Assembly (NCBI GenBank): GCA_003501385.1
Contig: DNPN01000019.1
Location: forward strand, 1 to 12,664
Origin: Rhizobium sp.
GTDB taxonomy: Bacteria > Pseudomonadota > Alphaproteobacteria > Rhizobiales > Rhizobiaceae
Reading direction: 5' to 3'
DNA: 12,664 nucleotides
This document shows, in pieces, positions 5,610 through 12,664 of this stretch. The number at the start of each line of letters is the position of its first letter. Position 1 is the stretch's first letter. The notes under the pieces are model-generated. The model searched no databases. It was not told the DNA's origin and saw only the letters and a program-made list of their open reading frames with translations. Made by a program: the position numbers and the translations under genes.

Positions 5610-7274
5610 TTAGCTGATCATGATTGGTGTCGAAAAGCGATGAACGCCTCTGGGCTCGAACGAAAGGCAAGGCGACAGGCCAACAAGCTCTGCTGCAAGC
5701 CACATAACGGATAGCCACATCTCTGTTCCCTGCAGGCTGGCGTTTTGCCCCATGGCAAAAGCATAGCCCTGTTGGCCGATCCAGTGGGTGGAAAGCTTGG
5801 CGATCAGCGAAAAGGCAATTGCGCGGGCCTCTTCGCGGCGATGGTCCGTCTGTTTCAAACAAAGAAGCAAAGGATGGATTGTATCCAGAAGATTGCAGGC
5901 GTTGAACTGTGTACCCGAAAACCCCGCATAGGCACGATAATGGTCAAGGACGGAATCGATTGTTCTTTCAGGATAGGGCAAGGGCAAGCCAAACTGGGCA
6001 TAGGATCCACGCGATAGTCGATAGAAGCCATTGACCGGCTGTAAAAAGCCTTCGTCCTGTGTTGATCTGCCCCAAAGGCCGGTCACTCGGTCTGCATTCA
6101 AGGCTAGCCATCCGAACAGCACATGACGATTGGCCCCGGAGGTGAAATAACGGGCGTTGAGATAGAGGGCCGTGGCTATGGCATCCACAGTCGCGCCGCT
6201 ATGCCATGCACGAGTGCGCCAAGGGAGTGTTTCCAGCCATTTTATCAGGCTCGCCGGGTCTTGTTCTTCCACGACAGGGATAGGATAAAGTGGCTTTGAA
6301 CCCAGACATTCCAATGCATAGCCAACTGCAAGGACATTGTAGAGCGCGAGCGGATCGTCGCGCAAGGGGTGTTGCGCCTGACGATAGGGATCGGGAAACA
6401 GGCCTGTATGTTCCTCCTGCACGGCTTGCAGCCGGTTGATGGTTTGCTCAACATCGAAGATCTCGCGCGCGCCATCAAAGGTTGATGCAATTTCAACTGC
6501 ATCACACAGATGCCGTATGCTGCGCGTGACGTTGCCACTGGCGTCAGCCGATTGGTACTCATCGTTGTGGCGATGGCGCGAAAGCACCATGCGCCAATCG
6601 GCAACAGCCTGCGCATTCAGCGTGCACAAGGCGATTTCTGCCAATTTTTCAGGGCTTTGAAGCGGTGCCGTCTGGTGGCGCATGCGAACCACGCGGGCCG
6701 GAACGCCCGCTGCAATGGCATAGGCTGGTACATTCTTGGCAACCACAGCGCCCGCCGCAATAACGGCACCTTTGCCAATGGTGACACCATCCAGCACCAC
6801 GGCATTGGCACCAATCCAGACATCATCGTGGATGTGAATACCAAGCGTGGTCAAGGGTTGGCGATAGATCGGCGTGTCCAGATCATCAAAGCCGTGGTTG
6901 AAACCGACAATGCTGACATGCGAGGCAATGCGCACCCCATGCCCCAGCCGCACTTTTCCTGAAATACAGGCATAGGCGTTGATGGAAACATCGTCGCCCA
7001 TTTCCACATCGCCACGCACCAGCGCGTGGCTGGCGACCCATGAATGCGCGCCCATGATCAACTGTGCCGTATGGATGGCAGCGTGTTCGGCAATATAGAC
7101 ACCGGGTCCAAAGCTGGCACCGGCATGGGTTTCCAGCATCTTCAGCCGGGCTTGATGATCCGGGGCGTCAATATCGGACGCTTTCCGTTCCCAGGTCAGA
7201 AAATTCAGCCGATCTTTATGCAATGCCATGGCGGCTTGGGGCAAAACGCGATCTCTTGATGCGTCCTCCTCCAT
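5610..7274 (-). CDS. Hexapeptide-repeat acyltransferase fused to a large helical (toroid-like) domain
   Basis: This is a 554-aa two-part protein. Residues about 50-200 form a left-handed beta-helix O-acyltransferase. Repeated hexapeptides (VEMGDDVSINAYACISGKV, IHDDVWIGANAVVLDGVTIG) end in VPAYAIAAGVPARVV. The likely catalytic His is residue 127 in FNHGFDD, as in maltose/galactoside acetyltransferases. Residues about 210-550 are helix-rich and carry LFPDPYR, ALYNVLAVGYALECLGS, AWHSGATVDAIATALYLN and TGLWG. This pattern recalls alpha/alpha-toroid folds (terpene-cyclase-like or glycosidase-like), but I cannot assign a family. Typical acetyltransferases of this class are about 180-220 aa. The start ATG lies 2 nt after the gntR stop (TAA-CA-ATG), so translation is probably coupled. 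An oddity is a GGAGGAGG just inside the start; Met16 (7229) is an alternative. There is no signal peptide. It probably acylates a sugar handled by the neighbouring genes. Confidence 0.8.
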   Translation of the reverse strand: MEEDASRDRVLPQAAMALHKDRLNFLTWERKASDIDAPDHQARLKMLETHAGASFGPGVYIAEHAAIHTAQLIMGAHSWVASHALVRGDVEMGDDVSINAYACISGKVRLGHGVRIASHVSIVGFNHGFDDLDTPIYRQPLTTLGIHIHDDVWIGANAVVLDGVTIGKGAVIAAGAVVAKNVPAYAIAAGVPARVVRMRHQTAPLQSPEKLAEIALCTLNAQAVADWRMVLSRHRHNDEYQSADASGNVTRSIRHLCDAVEIASTFDGAREIFDVEQTINRLQAVQEEHTGLFPDPYRQAQHPLRDDPLALYNVLAVGYALECLGSKPLYPIPVVEEQDPASLIKWLETLPWRTRAWHSGATVDAIATALYLNARYFTSGANRHVLFGWLALNADRVTGLWGRSTQDEGFLQPVNGFYRLSRGSYAQFGLPLPYPERTIDSVLDHYRAYAGFSGTQFNACNLLDTIHPLLLCLKQTDHRREEARAIAFSLIAKLSTHWIGQQGYAFAMGQNASLQGTEMWLSVMWLAAELVGLSPCLSFEPRGVHRFSTPIMIS

Positions 7275-7276
7275 TG

Positions 7277-8017
7277 TTATAGCTGACTTTGGCGCATGCG
7301 TTCGGTGCGCAGCAGGGCACGGTAACGCACCTGACTGCCCTCCAGATGGTGGAGCATGGCGCTGCGGGCGGCCTCTCTATCACCATTGGAAATGGCCAAA
7401 ACGATCGCTTCATGCTCTTGATAAATCAATCGGCGATAAGCATCGGCCTCGCGCTGATCTTCAGCAACGGGCTTGGACTGGGGAATAGCCGCATTGCCGC
7501 GCTGTTCCAGAAACTCCCGAAACAGTGGATTGTGGGTGGCATCGGCAATGGCCAGATGCAGCGCAAAATCAGCCGCCCGAATGGATGTACCAGTTTCGAT
7601 ACAAGCCATCACAGCTGCATGGCGATCAAGAATGGCCTCTTCATGGGATGGCGAACGGCGCAGGGCGGCAAGCCCTGCGGCTTCGACCTCAATGGGGGTA
7701 CGAATTTCGAGAATTTCGAGATCAGATGCCAGCCGAACCCTGTCGATCACGGCCGCAGGCCTTGCATCATCGGGGCGGGGCAGGACAAACACACCGGCCC
7801 CTTTGCGAGCCTCCACCAGATGGTCTGAGCGCAGCGCCGCTACCGCCTCGCGCACCACGGTGCGGCTCACCCCGTGGATTTCGGTGAGCTGCGCCTCGCT
7901 TGGCAACTTGTCGCCCGGTGTGTAGTCACCACTCATAATGGCTTTGCGTAATGCTTCACTGACCTGCCAGGCCAATGTTCTGCTTCCGCGTGTTACCCCA
8001 CCTGCATTTGCGACCAC
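7277..8017 (-). CDS. GntR-family transcriptional regulator, FCD (FadR-type) subfamily
   Basis: This is a repressor-type regulator of 246 aa. The N-terminal winged HTH (about residues 15-80) shows EALRKAIMSGDYTPGDKLPSE and VSRTVVREAVAALRSDHLV. The C-terminal FCD ligand domain has the metal-site pattern Asp150-x3-His154 (ADFALH), His202 and His223/224. Bound ligands in this family are usually small carboxylates or sugar acids. The frame is open upstream to 8314, but that extension is not FCD-like and would cover the divergent gene's promoter. The GTG at 8017 has GAGGA with a 6-nt spacer and gives the normal family length, so it is used. The gene forms an operon with the acyltransferase (2-nt gap) and is divergent from the DUF2264 gene. 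It most likely autoregulates and controls this locus. Confidence 0.88.
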   Translation of the reverse strand: MVANAGGVTRGSRTLAWQVSEALRKAIMSGDYTPGDKLPSEAQLTEIHGVSRTVVREAVAALRSDHLVEARKGAGVFVLPRPDDARPAAVIDRVRLASDLEILEIRTPIEVEAAGLAALRRSPSHEEAILDRHAAVMACIETGTSIRAADFALHLAIADATHNPLFREFLEQRGNAAIPQSKPVAEDQREADAYRRLIYQEHEAIVLAISNGDREAARSAMLHHLEGSQVRYRALLRTERMRQSQL

Positions 8018-8083
8018 GGTTGATCCTCGACAGTGCCAGTTTTGCCCGGGCACATGCATCGTGCTCGGCGACTTATTTGTAAA

Positions 8084-8112
8084 CATGTATGATAATTTGG
8101 TGTGGTTTTCAA
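8084..8112 (-). promoter_or_regulatory. Candidate gntR promoter with operator motif
   Basis: On the minus strand TTGAAA (8107-8112) is separated by 17 nt from TACATG (8084-8089). The -10 region overlaps TGTATGATA (8086-8094), a motif found again in the facing promoter (8207-8215). TTGTAAA (8077-8083) lies beside it and occurs inverted at 8178-8184. The shared motifs suggest one regulator binds both promoters, probably the GntR protein. This is sequence inspection only. Confidence 0.35.
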
Positions 8113-8177
8113 CAGATTTGCAAGCGGCGACGAAAACTACAGCAAGAATCTTTGCTGAATTCACATAAAAATCCATA

Positions 8178-8215
8178 TTTACAAGGAAATATACAGCCTG
8201 TATCTCTGTATGATA
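8178..8215 (+). promoter_or_regulatory. Candidate promoter and operator of the DUF2264 gene
   Basis: TTTACA (8178-8183) and TATCTC (8201-8206) are spaced 17 nt apart. A perfect palindrome ATACAG-C-CTGTAT (8191-8203) fills the spacer and overlaps the -10, an arrangement typical of a repressor operator. TGTATGATA (8207-8215) follows at the expected start site. Six-bp arms with AT-rich ends fit the general look of GntR-family operators, though no exact consensus is claimed. Confidence 0.4.
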
Positions 8216-8242
8216 GGTTGAGAGATGAGATGGAGTGCGAGG

Positions 8243-10129
8243 ATGCAATCTGCGACGACCGCTTGGGAAAAAGACGAAACGGTTCGCCATTTCATCCAGT
8301 TCAATCCCCTTCATGACAATCCTCTCTCCAGTCGGGAGGATCTGGCGCGGGCAGTAAAGGCGTTTTACGCGCCGCTGCGGGATTGCTTTTCAAAAGGCAA
8401 TGCTCGCTTGCGGCTGGGAACAGCCGGTGCCCATTACGGCGGGGCCGCCGCCGAGATGGAGGCGCTGATCCGTCCGCTTTGGGGGCTAGCGCCCATGCTG
8501 GCTGGAGGCTTCGCCTTTGAGGATGTTGGCCGCTACATCGAGGGTATTTCGAACGGCACTGACCCGGATCATCCCGAATACTGGGGTGATGTCGGCCCGT
8601 TTGATCAGCGCATGGTGGAAATGGCGGGCCTGTCTTTGGCCTTTATTCTGGCACCCGACGCATTCTGGGCACCGCTTTCACCTGAAGCCAAACAACGAGT
8701 GTCAAGATGGATGCGGACAATCAATGAGTTCCCGACGGCTGACAATAACTGGCTGTTTTTCCGGGTTCTGACCAATCTGGCGCTGCGCAATGTTGGTGAG
8801 CCATGGTCTGATGAGGCGATCCGCGCGGCTTTGGATCGTCTTGATGAATTTCATCTGGCAGATGGCTATTATCGCGACGGCAAGTGGTATCAGCTTGATT
8901 ACTATATCTCCATGGGGTTCCATTTCTATGGCTTGATGGTCGCCAAACTGGCGGGCGATCTCTATCCGGATCATGCGGCGCGCTATCGCCAGCGGGCGCG
9001 GCGTTTTGCGCAAGATTTTCAGCACTGGTTTGCCGATGATGGTGCCGCCGTGCCGTTTGGGCGCTCCATGACCTATCGCTTCGCGCAGGGCGCATTCTGG
9101 GCAGCTTGTGCCTTTTCCGATGAAGAGGTTTTGCCTTGGGGGCGGATCAAGGGCCTGTTGCTCCGGCACTTGCGCTGGTGGGGCACGCAGCCGATCACAG
9201 GTCGCGATGGCATTTTGTCTGTGGGCTATAGCTATCCCAATCTGCTGATGTCAGAGGCTTATAACGCCCCCGGCTCACCCTATTGGGCATTGAAGAGTTT
9301 TCTGGTTCTGTCCCTGCCGCAGACCCATCCGCTCTGGACAGCGGAAGAAGAACCCGCCGATCAATTGCCCGGTGGCCGTATTGCCTCGCCCGCAAGCGGT
9401 TTTCTGATGCGCCGCGCACCCGGTGATGCCGTGGTGCTGACGGGTGGGCAGGACGGCCGCGAACACCGCTGTTTCGACGCCAAATATGGCCGTTTTGCTT
9501 ATTCTTCGGCCTTTGCCTTTTCCGTTGCCAGTGATGCTGGCGCGCCGGATCGGCCAGAGCGCAGTGCTGCGGATTCAGGCCTGATTGTCTCGCGGGACGG
9601 GATCGCGTGGATGTCACGCAATACAATCACCGAAGCCGGTCTGGATCAGGGCATGGCATGGGGGCGTTGGCAGCCGGATGCTGATCTTTCCATTGATAGC
9701 TGGGTGGATTTCGCTGGTTCAGGCTGGCACGTGCGCCTGCATCGCATCACCACCCATGTGCCTTTGCATGTGGGTGAGGGCGGTTTTGCCATTGATCGCA
9801 CGGGGGATGGCCATCAATCGCCCGCATCGTGGTTTGAGATCGGGCAGGGCCGGGGCTTCGTGCGCAGTCTTTCGGCCGTGTCTGGCATTGTTGATCTGCG
9901 ATCAGATCGTCAGGCCAGCATTATCCGGGCAGCACCCAATACCAACTTGCGATTTCCGCGCACATTCTTTCCCCGCCTCGTCAGACAGGTGCCTGCGGGA
10001 ACAAGCTGGCTGGCAACAGCGTGTTTTGCCAAGCCGGACCCATCGGCGGCAATCACCCCCATGGACTTGCCGGAAAGCCTGTTGCGCTTGTGCCGGATGA
10101 ACGACATTGCCTTGTCACAGACCGAATAA
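8243..10129 (+). CDS. DUF2264 family protein, putative GH154-like glycosidase
   Basis: This 628-aa protein shows the DUF2264 (PF10022) N-terminal signature: NPLHDNPLSSREDL (21-34), then RLRLGTAGAHY and EMEALIRPLWGLAPMLAGG (55-89). TADNNWLFFRVLTNLALR (165-182) and DGYYRDGKWYQLDYY (207-221) follow. The first 370 or so residues are helical (alpha/alpha-toroid type) and the remainder looks beta-rich. Some DUF2264 proteins are placed in CAZy family GH154 (beta-glucuronidase activity); I recall this rather than derive it. No signal peptide is seen, so it should act in the cytoplasm on imported oligosaccharides. The ATG at 8243 has GGAG with a 7-nt spacer; an in-frame ATG at 8225 is less well placed. 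It is divergent from gntR and converges on the ABC binding-protein gene across a shared hairpin. Confidence 0.85.
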   Translation: MQSATTAWEKDETVRHFIQFNPLHDNPLSSREDLARAVKAFYAPLRDCFSKGNARLRLGTAGAHYGGAAAEMEALIRPLWGLAPMLAGGFAFEDVGRYIEGISNGTDPDHPEYWGDVGPFDQRMVEMAGLSLAFILAPDAFWAPLSPEAKQRVSRWMRTINEFPTADNNWLFFRVLTNLALRNVGEPWSDEAIRAALDRLDEFHLADGYYRDGKWYQLDYYISMGFHFYGLMVAKLAGDLYPDHAARYRQRARRFAQDFQHWFADDGAAVPFGRSMTYRFAQGAFWAACAFSDEEVLPWGRIKGLLLRHLRWWGTQPITGRDGILSVGYSYPNLLMSEAYNAPGSPYWALKSFLVLSLPQTHPLWTAEEEPADQLPGGRIASPASGFLMRRAPGDAVVLTGGQDGREHRCFDAKYGRFAYSSAFAFSVASDAGAPDRPERSAADSGLIVSRDGIAWMSRNTITEAGLDQGMAWGRWQPDADLSIDSWVDFAGSGWHVRLHRITTHVPLHVGEGGFAIDRTGDGHQSPASWFEIGQGRGFVRSLSAVSGIVDLRSDRQASIIRAAPNTNLRFPRTFFPRLVRQVPAGTSWLATACFAKPDPSAAITPMDLPESLLRLCRMNDIALSQTE

Positions 10130-10132
10130 TGA

Positions 10133-10162
10133 AATGGCCTGAAGGCTTCCCTTCAGGCCATT
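10133..10162. terminator. Bidirectional hairpin terminator
   Basis: AATGGCCTGAAGG and its perfect complement form a 13-bp stem with loop CTTC, four bases after the DUF2264 stop codon and ten before the stop of the convergent binding-protein gene. On the minus strand the stem is followed by TTTCATTATT, moderately U-rich. On the plus strand the tail is weaker (GGTTTCCGCTTATTTCTTC). It should serve both converging genes. Confidence 0.85.
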
Positions 10163-10171
10163 GGTTTCCGC

Positions 10172-11428
10172 TTATTTCTTCAAAACCTCTTGAACCCCCT
10201 GATCCATCTCTTTCAGTCCGTCATCCACCGAGACATTCCCGGTCATGATGGAATCATGGGCACGGTTCAGCACCAGTTCGATCTTGGCAGCGCTGAGGCT
10301 GACGGGCATTTCCAGATAGGATTTTGTGGCCTTAAGCGCCGATTTGCTGTTGGCATCCGATGGAAAGCCCTTGGTTGCGGCAATCGAGTCAATCACCTTG
10401 TCATCTCTCAAAGCCGGTATGGTGCCGGTTGCGGCAACGATCGCTGCACCTTCCGGGCCGGAGACCCATTTGACGAAATCTTCGGCTGCCGCTTTGTTGG
10501 CTGTGCGTGCATTCACGCCAAGGTTGGTGACTTGAGCGGCCGTGGTGCCCGCTGCTACGCCATCGGGATGGGGAAAGCTGACAACGCCCCAGTTTTTGGC
10601 AAGCGATTCACCGGAAGCAACCTTGGCAATCTGGGTGCCGATAAACCATGTGCCCATGGGCAGCATGGCGATCTGTTGGTTGAAGAATGGGCCAGAATAA
10701 TGGGTGTTGGTGGATTTCAATGCACCGTAGGACTGCACAATGCCGTCTTTCTGCAAGGACAGGGCGCGGTCATACCAAGGCTTCAAAAACGCATATTTCC
10801 CATCAATCAGGGTGTTTTTGCCGTCCTGAATACCGGGCAGCTCCACCGTTGAGCGCCATGTGTGCAGATGGGCACCATAGACCTTGTTGGAGCCAAAGCC
10901 CTTTGTCAGCTTTCTCGCCGCATCATCAAACTGCTTCCAGGTCATGTCATTGGTGGGGTAAGGCACGCCCGCCTTATCGAACAAATCCTTGTTGTAATAG
11001 ACGATCCAGAAATCGGTGCGAAACGGCAGGGCATAGAGCCCACCATTCACCGTCAGCGCTTCAATGAGACCGGCATAGTCTTTTGTGTCTTTCGGAGCGG
11101 CACCCTCTTTTGACAGATCAAGCAGCGCCTTGGTGCTGACCAATTGCGAGTAGCCGGGAATATCCTTGACGGTCACGATGTCGATGTCATTGGCCCCGCC
11201 GGTGAGCTGGGTCATCAGCATCGTATTGTAATCTTGCGAGCCGAGATCGGTGTGATTGATCTTGATATCCGGATGCAGTTTTTCATAGGCGGAGATCAGC
11301 GGCTGATAGAACGCCACCTTGTCCCAATCCCAAAGCGCCCAGTTCAAGGTGATGGAAGCTTGCGCAAAAGCATGGCCCGGCAGCGCAATGCTTACGGCCA
11401 GCAATGTCATTTTCAAAAGGTTTCGCAT
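10172..11428 (-). CDS. Sugar ABC transporter substrate-binding protein
   Basis: This is a 418-aa periplasmic binding protein of the carbohydrate family (SBP_bac_1, cluster of MalE/UgpB-type proteins) that captures a sugar or oligosaccharide for the ABC permease. An N-terminal signal peptide (MRNLLK, hydrophobic core, GHAFA) should be cleaved after residue 22, leaving QASITLNW. Family features are SAYEKLHPDIKI, the central GLYALPFRTDFWIVYYNKDLFDKAGV segment with MTWKQFDDAARKLT, and FNQQIAMLPMGTWFIG. No lipobox Cys is present. The start has GGAGGAG 6 nt upstream and overlaps the end of the YesL gene by 16 bp, so it is the last gene seen in this operon. The ligand is unknown; context suggests a uronic-acid-containing oligosaccharide. 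Confidence 0.92.
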   Translation of the reverse strand: MRNLLKMTLLAVSIALPGHAFAQASITLNWALWDWDKVAFYQPLISAYEKLHPDIKINHTDLGSQDYNTMLMTQLTGGANDIDIVTVKDIPGYSQLVSTKALLDLSKEGAAPKDTKDYAGLIEALTVNGGLYALPFRTDFWIVYYNKDLFDKAGVPYPTNDMTWKQFDDAARKLTKGFGSNKVYGAHLHTWRSTVELPGIQDGKNTLIDGKYAFLKPWYDRALSLQKDGIVQSYGALKSTNTHYSGPFFNQQIAMLPMGTWFIGTQIAKVASGESLAKNWGVVSFPHPDGVAAGTTAAQVTNLGVNARTANKAAAEDFVKWVSGPEGAAIVAATGTIPALRDDKVIDSIAATKGFPSDANSKSALKATKSYLEMPVSLSAAKIELVLNRAHDSIMTGNVSVDDGLKEMDQGVQEVLKK

Positions 11429-12126
11429 ATGGGTCTCCTCCCCGGTTTTTGTGAATGATCTTTATCGCTTGCCTTGAGCGCGCTGAATGTCAGAGCCAGC
11501 GTGGCAAGTGAAAAATTAAACGCGGCGGGCATGAATACGGACACCGGATAAAACACGATATGGAGCAGCCACAGGCTGGCAATGAAGCCAAAGGCCCCTA
11601 GGATGGTCCAAGGACGGCTCAGCGTGGCAAGGGCCGCCAGCCGCGCAAGGTCGGAATGGGCGAGATCAGGCTTCTCCACCAGCAGCACGAACAGTTGCGC
11701 GGTGAGCGCCAAAGCAAACACCCAGATGGTCAGGCACACGGTGGCCGCTGCGGCAAAGGCAAAGTTGACGATAGCCAATTGCCCATAAATGAACGCCGCA
11801 TAGCCGGAAAGGCCCAGTACTGCGGCGCTGACCAAGCCCCATGCCGTTGCTGCCTTGAAATATCGGCGAAAGGCCTGCCAGAAATCGCGCCAGAGATAGA
11901 TATTTTCATCACGCACCATGGAGATGCAGATGCGTGTTGCTGCCGCATGAGTGGCCGGAATGGTGATGATCGGGAGGCTGAACACCACGATCATCAGGTT
12001 GAGTTTGAACAAGTCCCAGGCTTCACGCACAATAATCTGACCAAACAGGGCAATGCCACGCTTTTTCGGAGCATCCTTGGGGATGCCGGGGCCTTCTCGC
12101 TCAAATCGTGCGCGCAACCAGTTCAT
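11413..12126 (-). CDS. YesL/DUF624 family membrane protein
   Basis: This is a 237-aa integral membrane protein with about five hydrophobic segments (near residues 41-62, 93-114, 117-150, 170-192 and 195-215). The N-terminal half has the DUF624 pattern, with a WDLFKLNL entry into the first helix and LPIITIPATHAAA, then a loop with WRDFWQAFRRYFK. YesL of Bacillus subtilis lies in the rhamnogalacturonan cluster. The role of the family is not settled; it is often encoded with sugar ABC transporters and may assist them. The start ATG overlaps the upstream ATPase stop as ATGA and has AAAGG 6 nt upstream. An open extension to 12237 lies inside the ATPase gene and is rejected. The 3' end overlaps the binding-protein start by 16 bp. 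Confidence 0.85.
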   Translation of the reverse strand: MNWLRARFEREGPGIPKDAPKKRGIALFGQIIVREAWDLFKLNLMIVVFSLPIITIPATHAAATRICISMVRDENIYLWRDFWQAFRRYFKAATAWGLVSAAVLGLSGYAAFIYGQLAIVNFAFAAAATVCLTIWVFALALTAQLFVLLVEKPDLAHSDLARLAALATLSRPWTILGAFGFIASLWLLHIVFYPVSVFMPAAFNFSLATLALTFSALKASDKDHSQKPGRRPICETF

Positions 12127-12664
12127 ACAGTGCCTTTTTCCGTCTGCGGGATGGCCAGTTCTGTGTCCTTGTCGAACAGATGGGCATAGCTCATATCCAC
12201 CACCAGCGTGATGGCATCGCCGCTGCGCGCCCGGCAACGCGGAGAAACCTTGGCAATCAGAGTGTGCCCGTGGCAGACGACATTGAGGTGAACTTCCGAT
12301 CCCATCGGCTCGGCCAGTTCCACTGTGGTGTTCAATGTGGCTATCGTGCTGGAGGCAACATCAACGGGCTGGAATTCGTGAAAATTCTCTGGCCGAAGCC
12401 CCAGAACCAACTCGCGCCCTTCATAGGGTTTGAGGTGTTCAGCATCAAAGCTTCTGGGCAATGGCATATCCTGCCCACCAAAGACGGCCACATAATCATC
12501 GCCACGCTTTGCCAGCGTTACCGTCAGCATATTCATTTGCGGCGCGCCAATAAAGCCTGCCACGAACATGTTGACTGGCTTGTCATAAAGGTTTTGCGGC
12601 GTATCCACTTGCAGGATGCGGCCATCCTTCATCACCACAATCCGGTCGGCCATGGTCATGGCTT
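12123..12664 (-). CDS. Sugar ABC transporter ATP-binding protein, C-terminal part (cut by window edge)
   Basis: This is the C-terminal 180 or so residues of a MalK/UgpC/MsmX-type ATPase that powers import of a sugar. It enters the window at AMTMADRIVVMKDGRI, directly after the usual H-loop region, and continues with LYDKPVNMFVAGFIGAPQMN. The TOBE-type regulatory domain follows, with GLRPENF and VELAEPMGSEVHLN. Walker A, the signature motif and Walker B lie outside the window. Its stop codon overlaps the YesL start as ATGA. Permease genes are not seen and should lie further upstream. The assignment to this class is firm; the sugar is not known. Confidence 0.92.
   Translation of the reverse strand, partial: AMTMADRIVVMKDGRILQVDTPQNLYDKPVNMFVAGFIGAPQMNMLTVTLAKRGDDYVAVFGGQDMPLPRSFDAEHLKPYEGRELVLGLRPENFHEFQPVDVASSTIATLNTTVELAEPMGSEVHLNVVCHGHTLIAKVSPRCRARSGDAITLVVDMSYAHLFDKDTELAIPQTEKGTV

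Noticed and set aside
5416..5862. Minus-strand open frame of 148 codons before cbpA
   Set aside because: It overlaps the 3' end of the acyltransferase gene in another frame, is Arg/Pro/Cys-rich and lacks any motif.
8018..8314. N-terminal extension of the GntR gene to the ATG at 8314
   Set aside because: It is not FCD-like, it overlaps the divergent gene and its promoter, and the GTG at 8017 has a good ribosome-binding site.
12127..12237. Upstream extension of the YesL frame
   Set aside because: It lies inside the ABC ATPase gene and gives Cys/His-rich nonsense; the ATGA overlap at 12126 is the better start.

Overview
The window looks like chromosomal DNA of an alphaproteobacterium of the order Hyphomicrobiales (Rhizobiaceae/Brucellaceae type). 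The signs are moderately GC-rich codon use, a FixJ-family regulator with an FNR/FixK-type box, a P1B-5-like metal ATPase, a CbpA/CbpM pair and a rhizobial-style sugar ABC operon. This is inferred from gene content; no rRNA or tRNA marker is present.

Region 1 (1-758, minus) is the N-terminal 252 residues of a 4-aminobutyrate aminotransferase (gabT) that runs off the left edge. A 195-bp gap follows.

Region 2 (954-5368, all minus) reads as a low-oxygen/metal/protein-stress block. In transcription order it holds cbpA (class B DnaJ co-chaperone), cbpM (its modulator, ATGA overlap), a 506-bp non-coding stretch, a P1B-type ATPase with the TPCP and QExxD signatures, and a FixJ-type response regulator. 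A perfect FNR/FixK box (TTGAT-N4-ATCAA) lies just upstream of the regulator. The regulator's frame begins with the tail of another receiver domain, so it looks like the surviving 3' end of a longer hybrid sensor kinase. The non-coding stretch 3655-4160 holds a 20-bp operator-like palindrome in the ATPase leader, a perfect 20-bp-arm inverted repeat, a second small inverted repeat, a decayed membrane-protein C-terminus and an imperfect direct repeat with a 60-bp period.

Region 3 (5610-12664) is a carbohydrate (probably uronate-containing oligosaccharide) utilisation locus. A GntR/FCD repressor and a hexapeptide-repeat acyltransferase fused to a large helical C-terminal domain form a two-gene minus-strand operon. 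Divergent from them is a DUF2264 (GH154-like) putative cytoplasmic glycosidase on the plus strand. The shared 225-bp control region has candidate promoters overlapped by palindromes and repeated motifs. Facing the DUF2264 gene across a strong hairpin terminator is the end of an ABC transporter operon (minus): MalK/UgpC-type ATPase (5' part outside the window), YesL/DUF624 membrane protein and secreted sugar-binding protein, joined by overlapping reading frames. The likely logic is import by the ABC system, intracellular cleavage by the DUF2264 enzyme, acyl modification by the fusion protein, and sensing by the GntR regulator.

The best candidates for something little described are the acyltransferase-helical-domain fusion in the sugar locus, and the compact CbpA/CbpM-P1B-5-FixJ block with its FNR/FixK box and truncated kinase. 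No CRISPR array, transposase, integrase, rRNA or tRNA was recognised.
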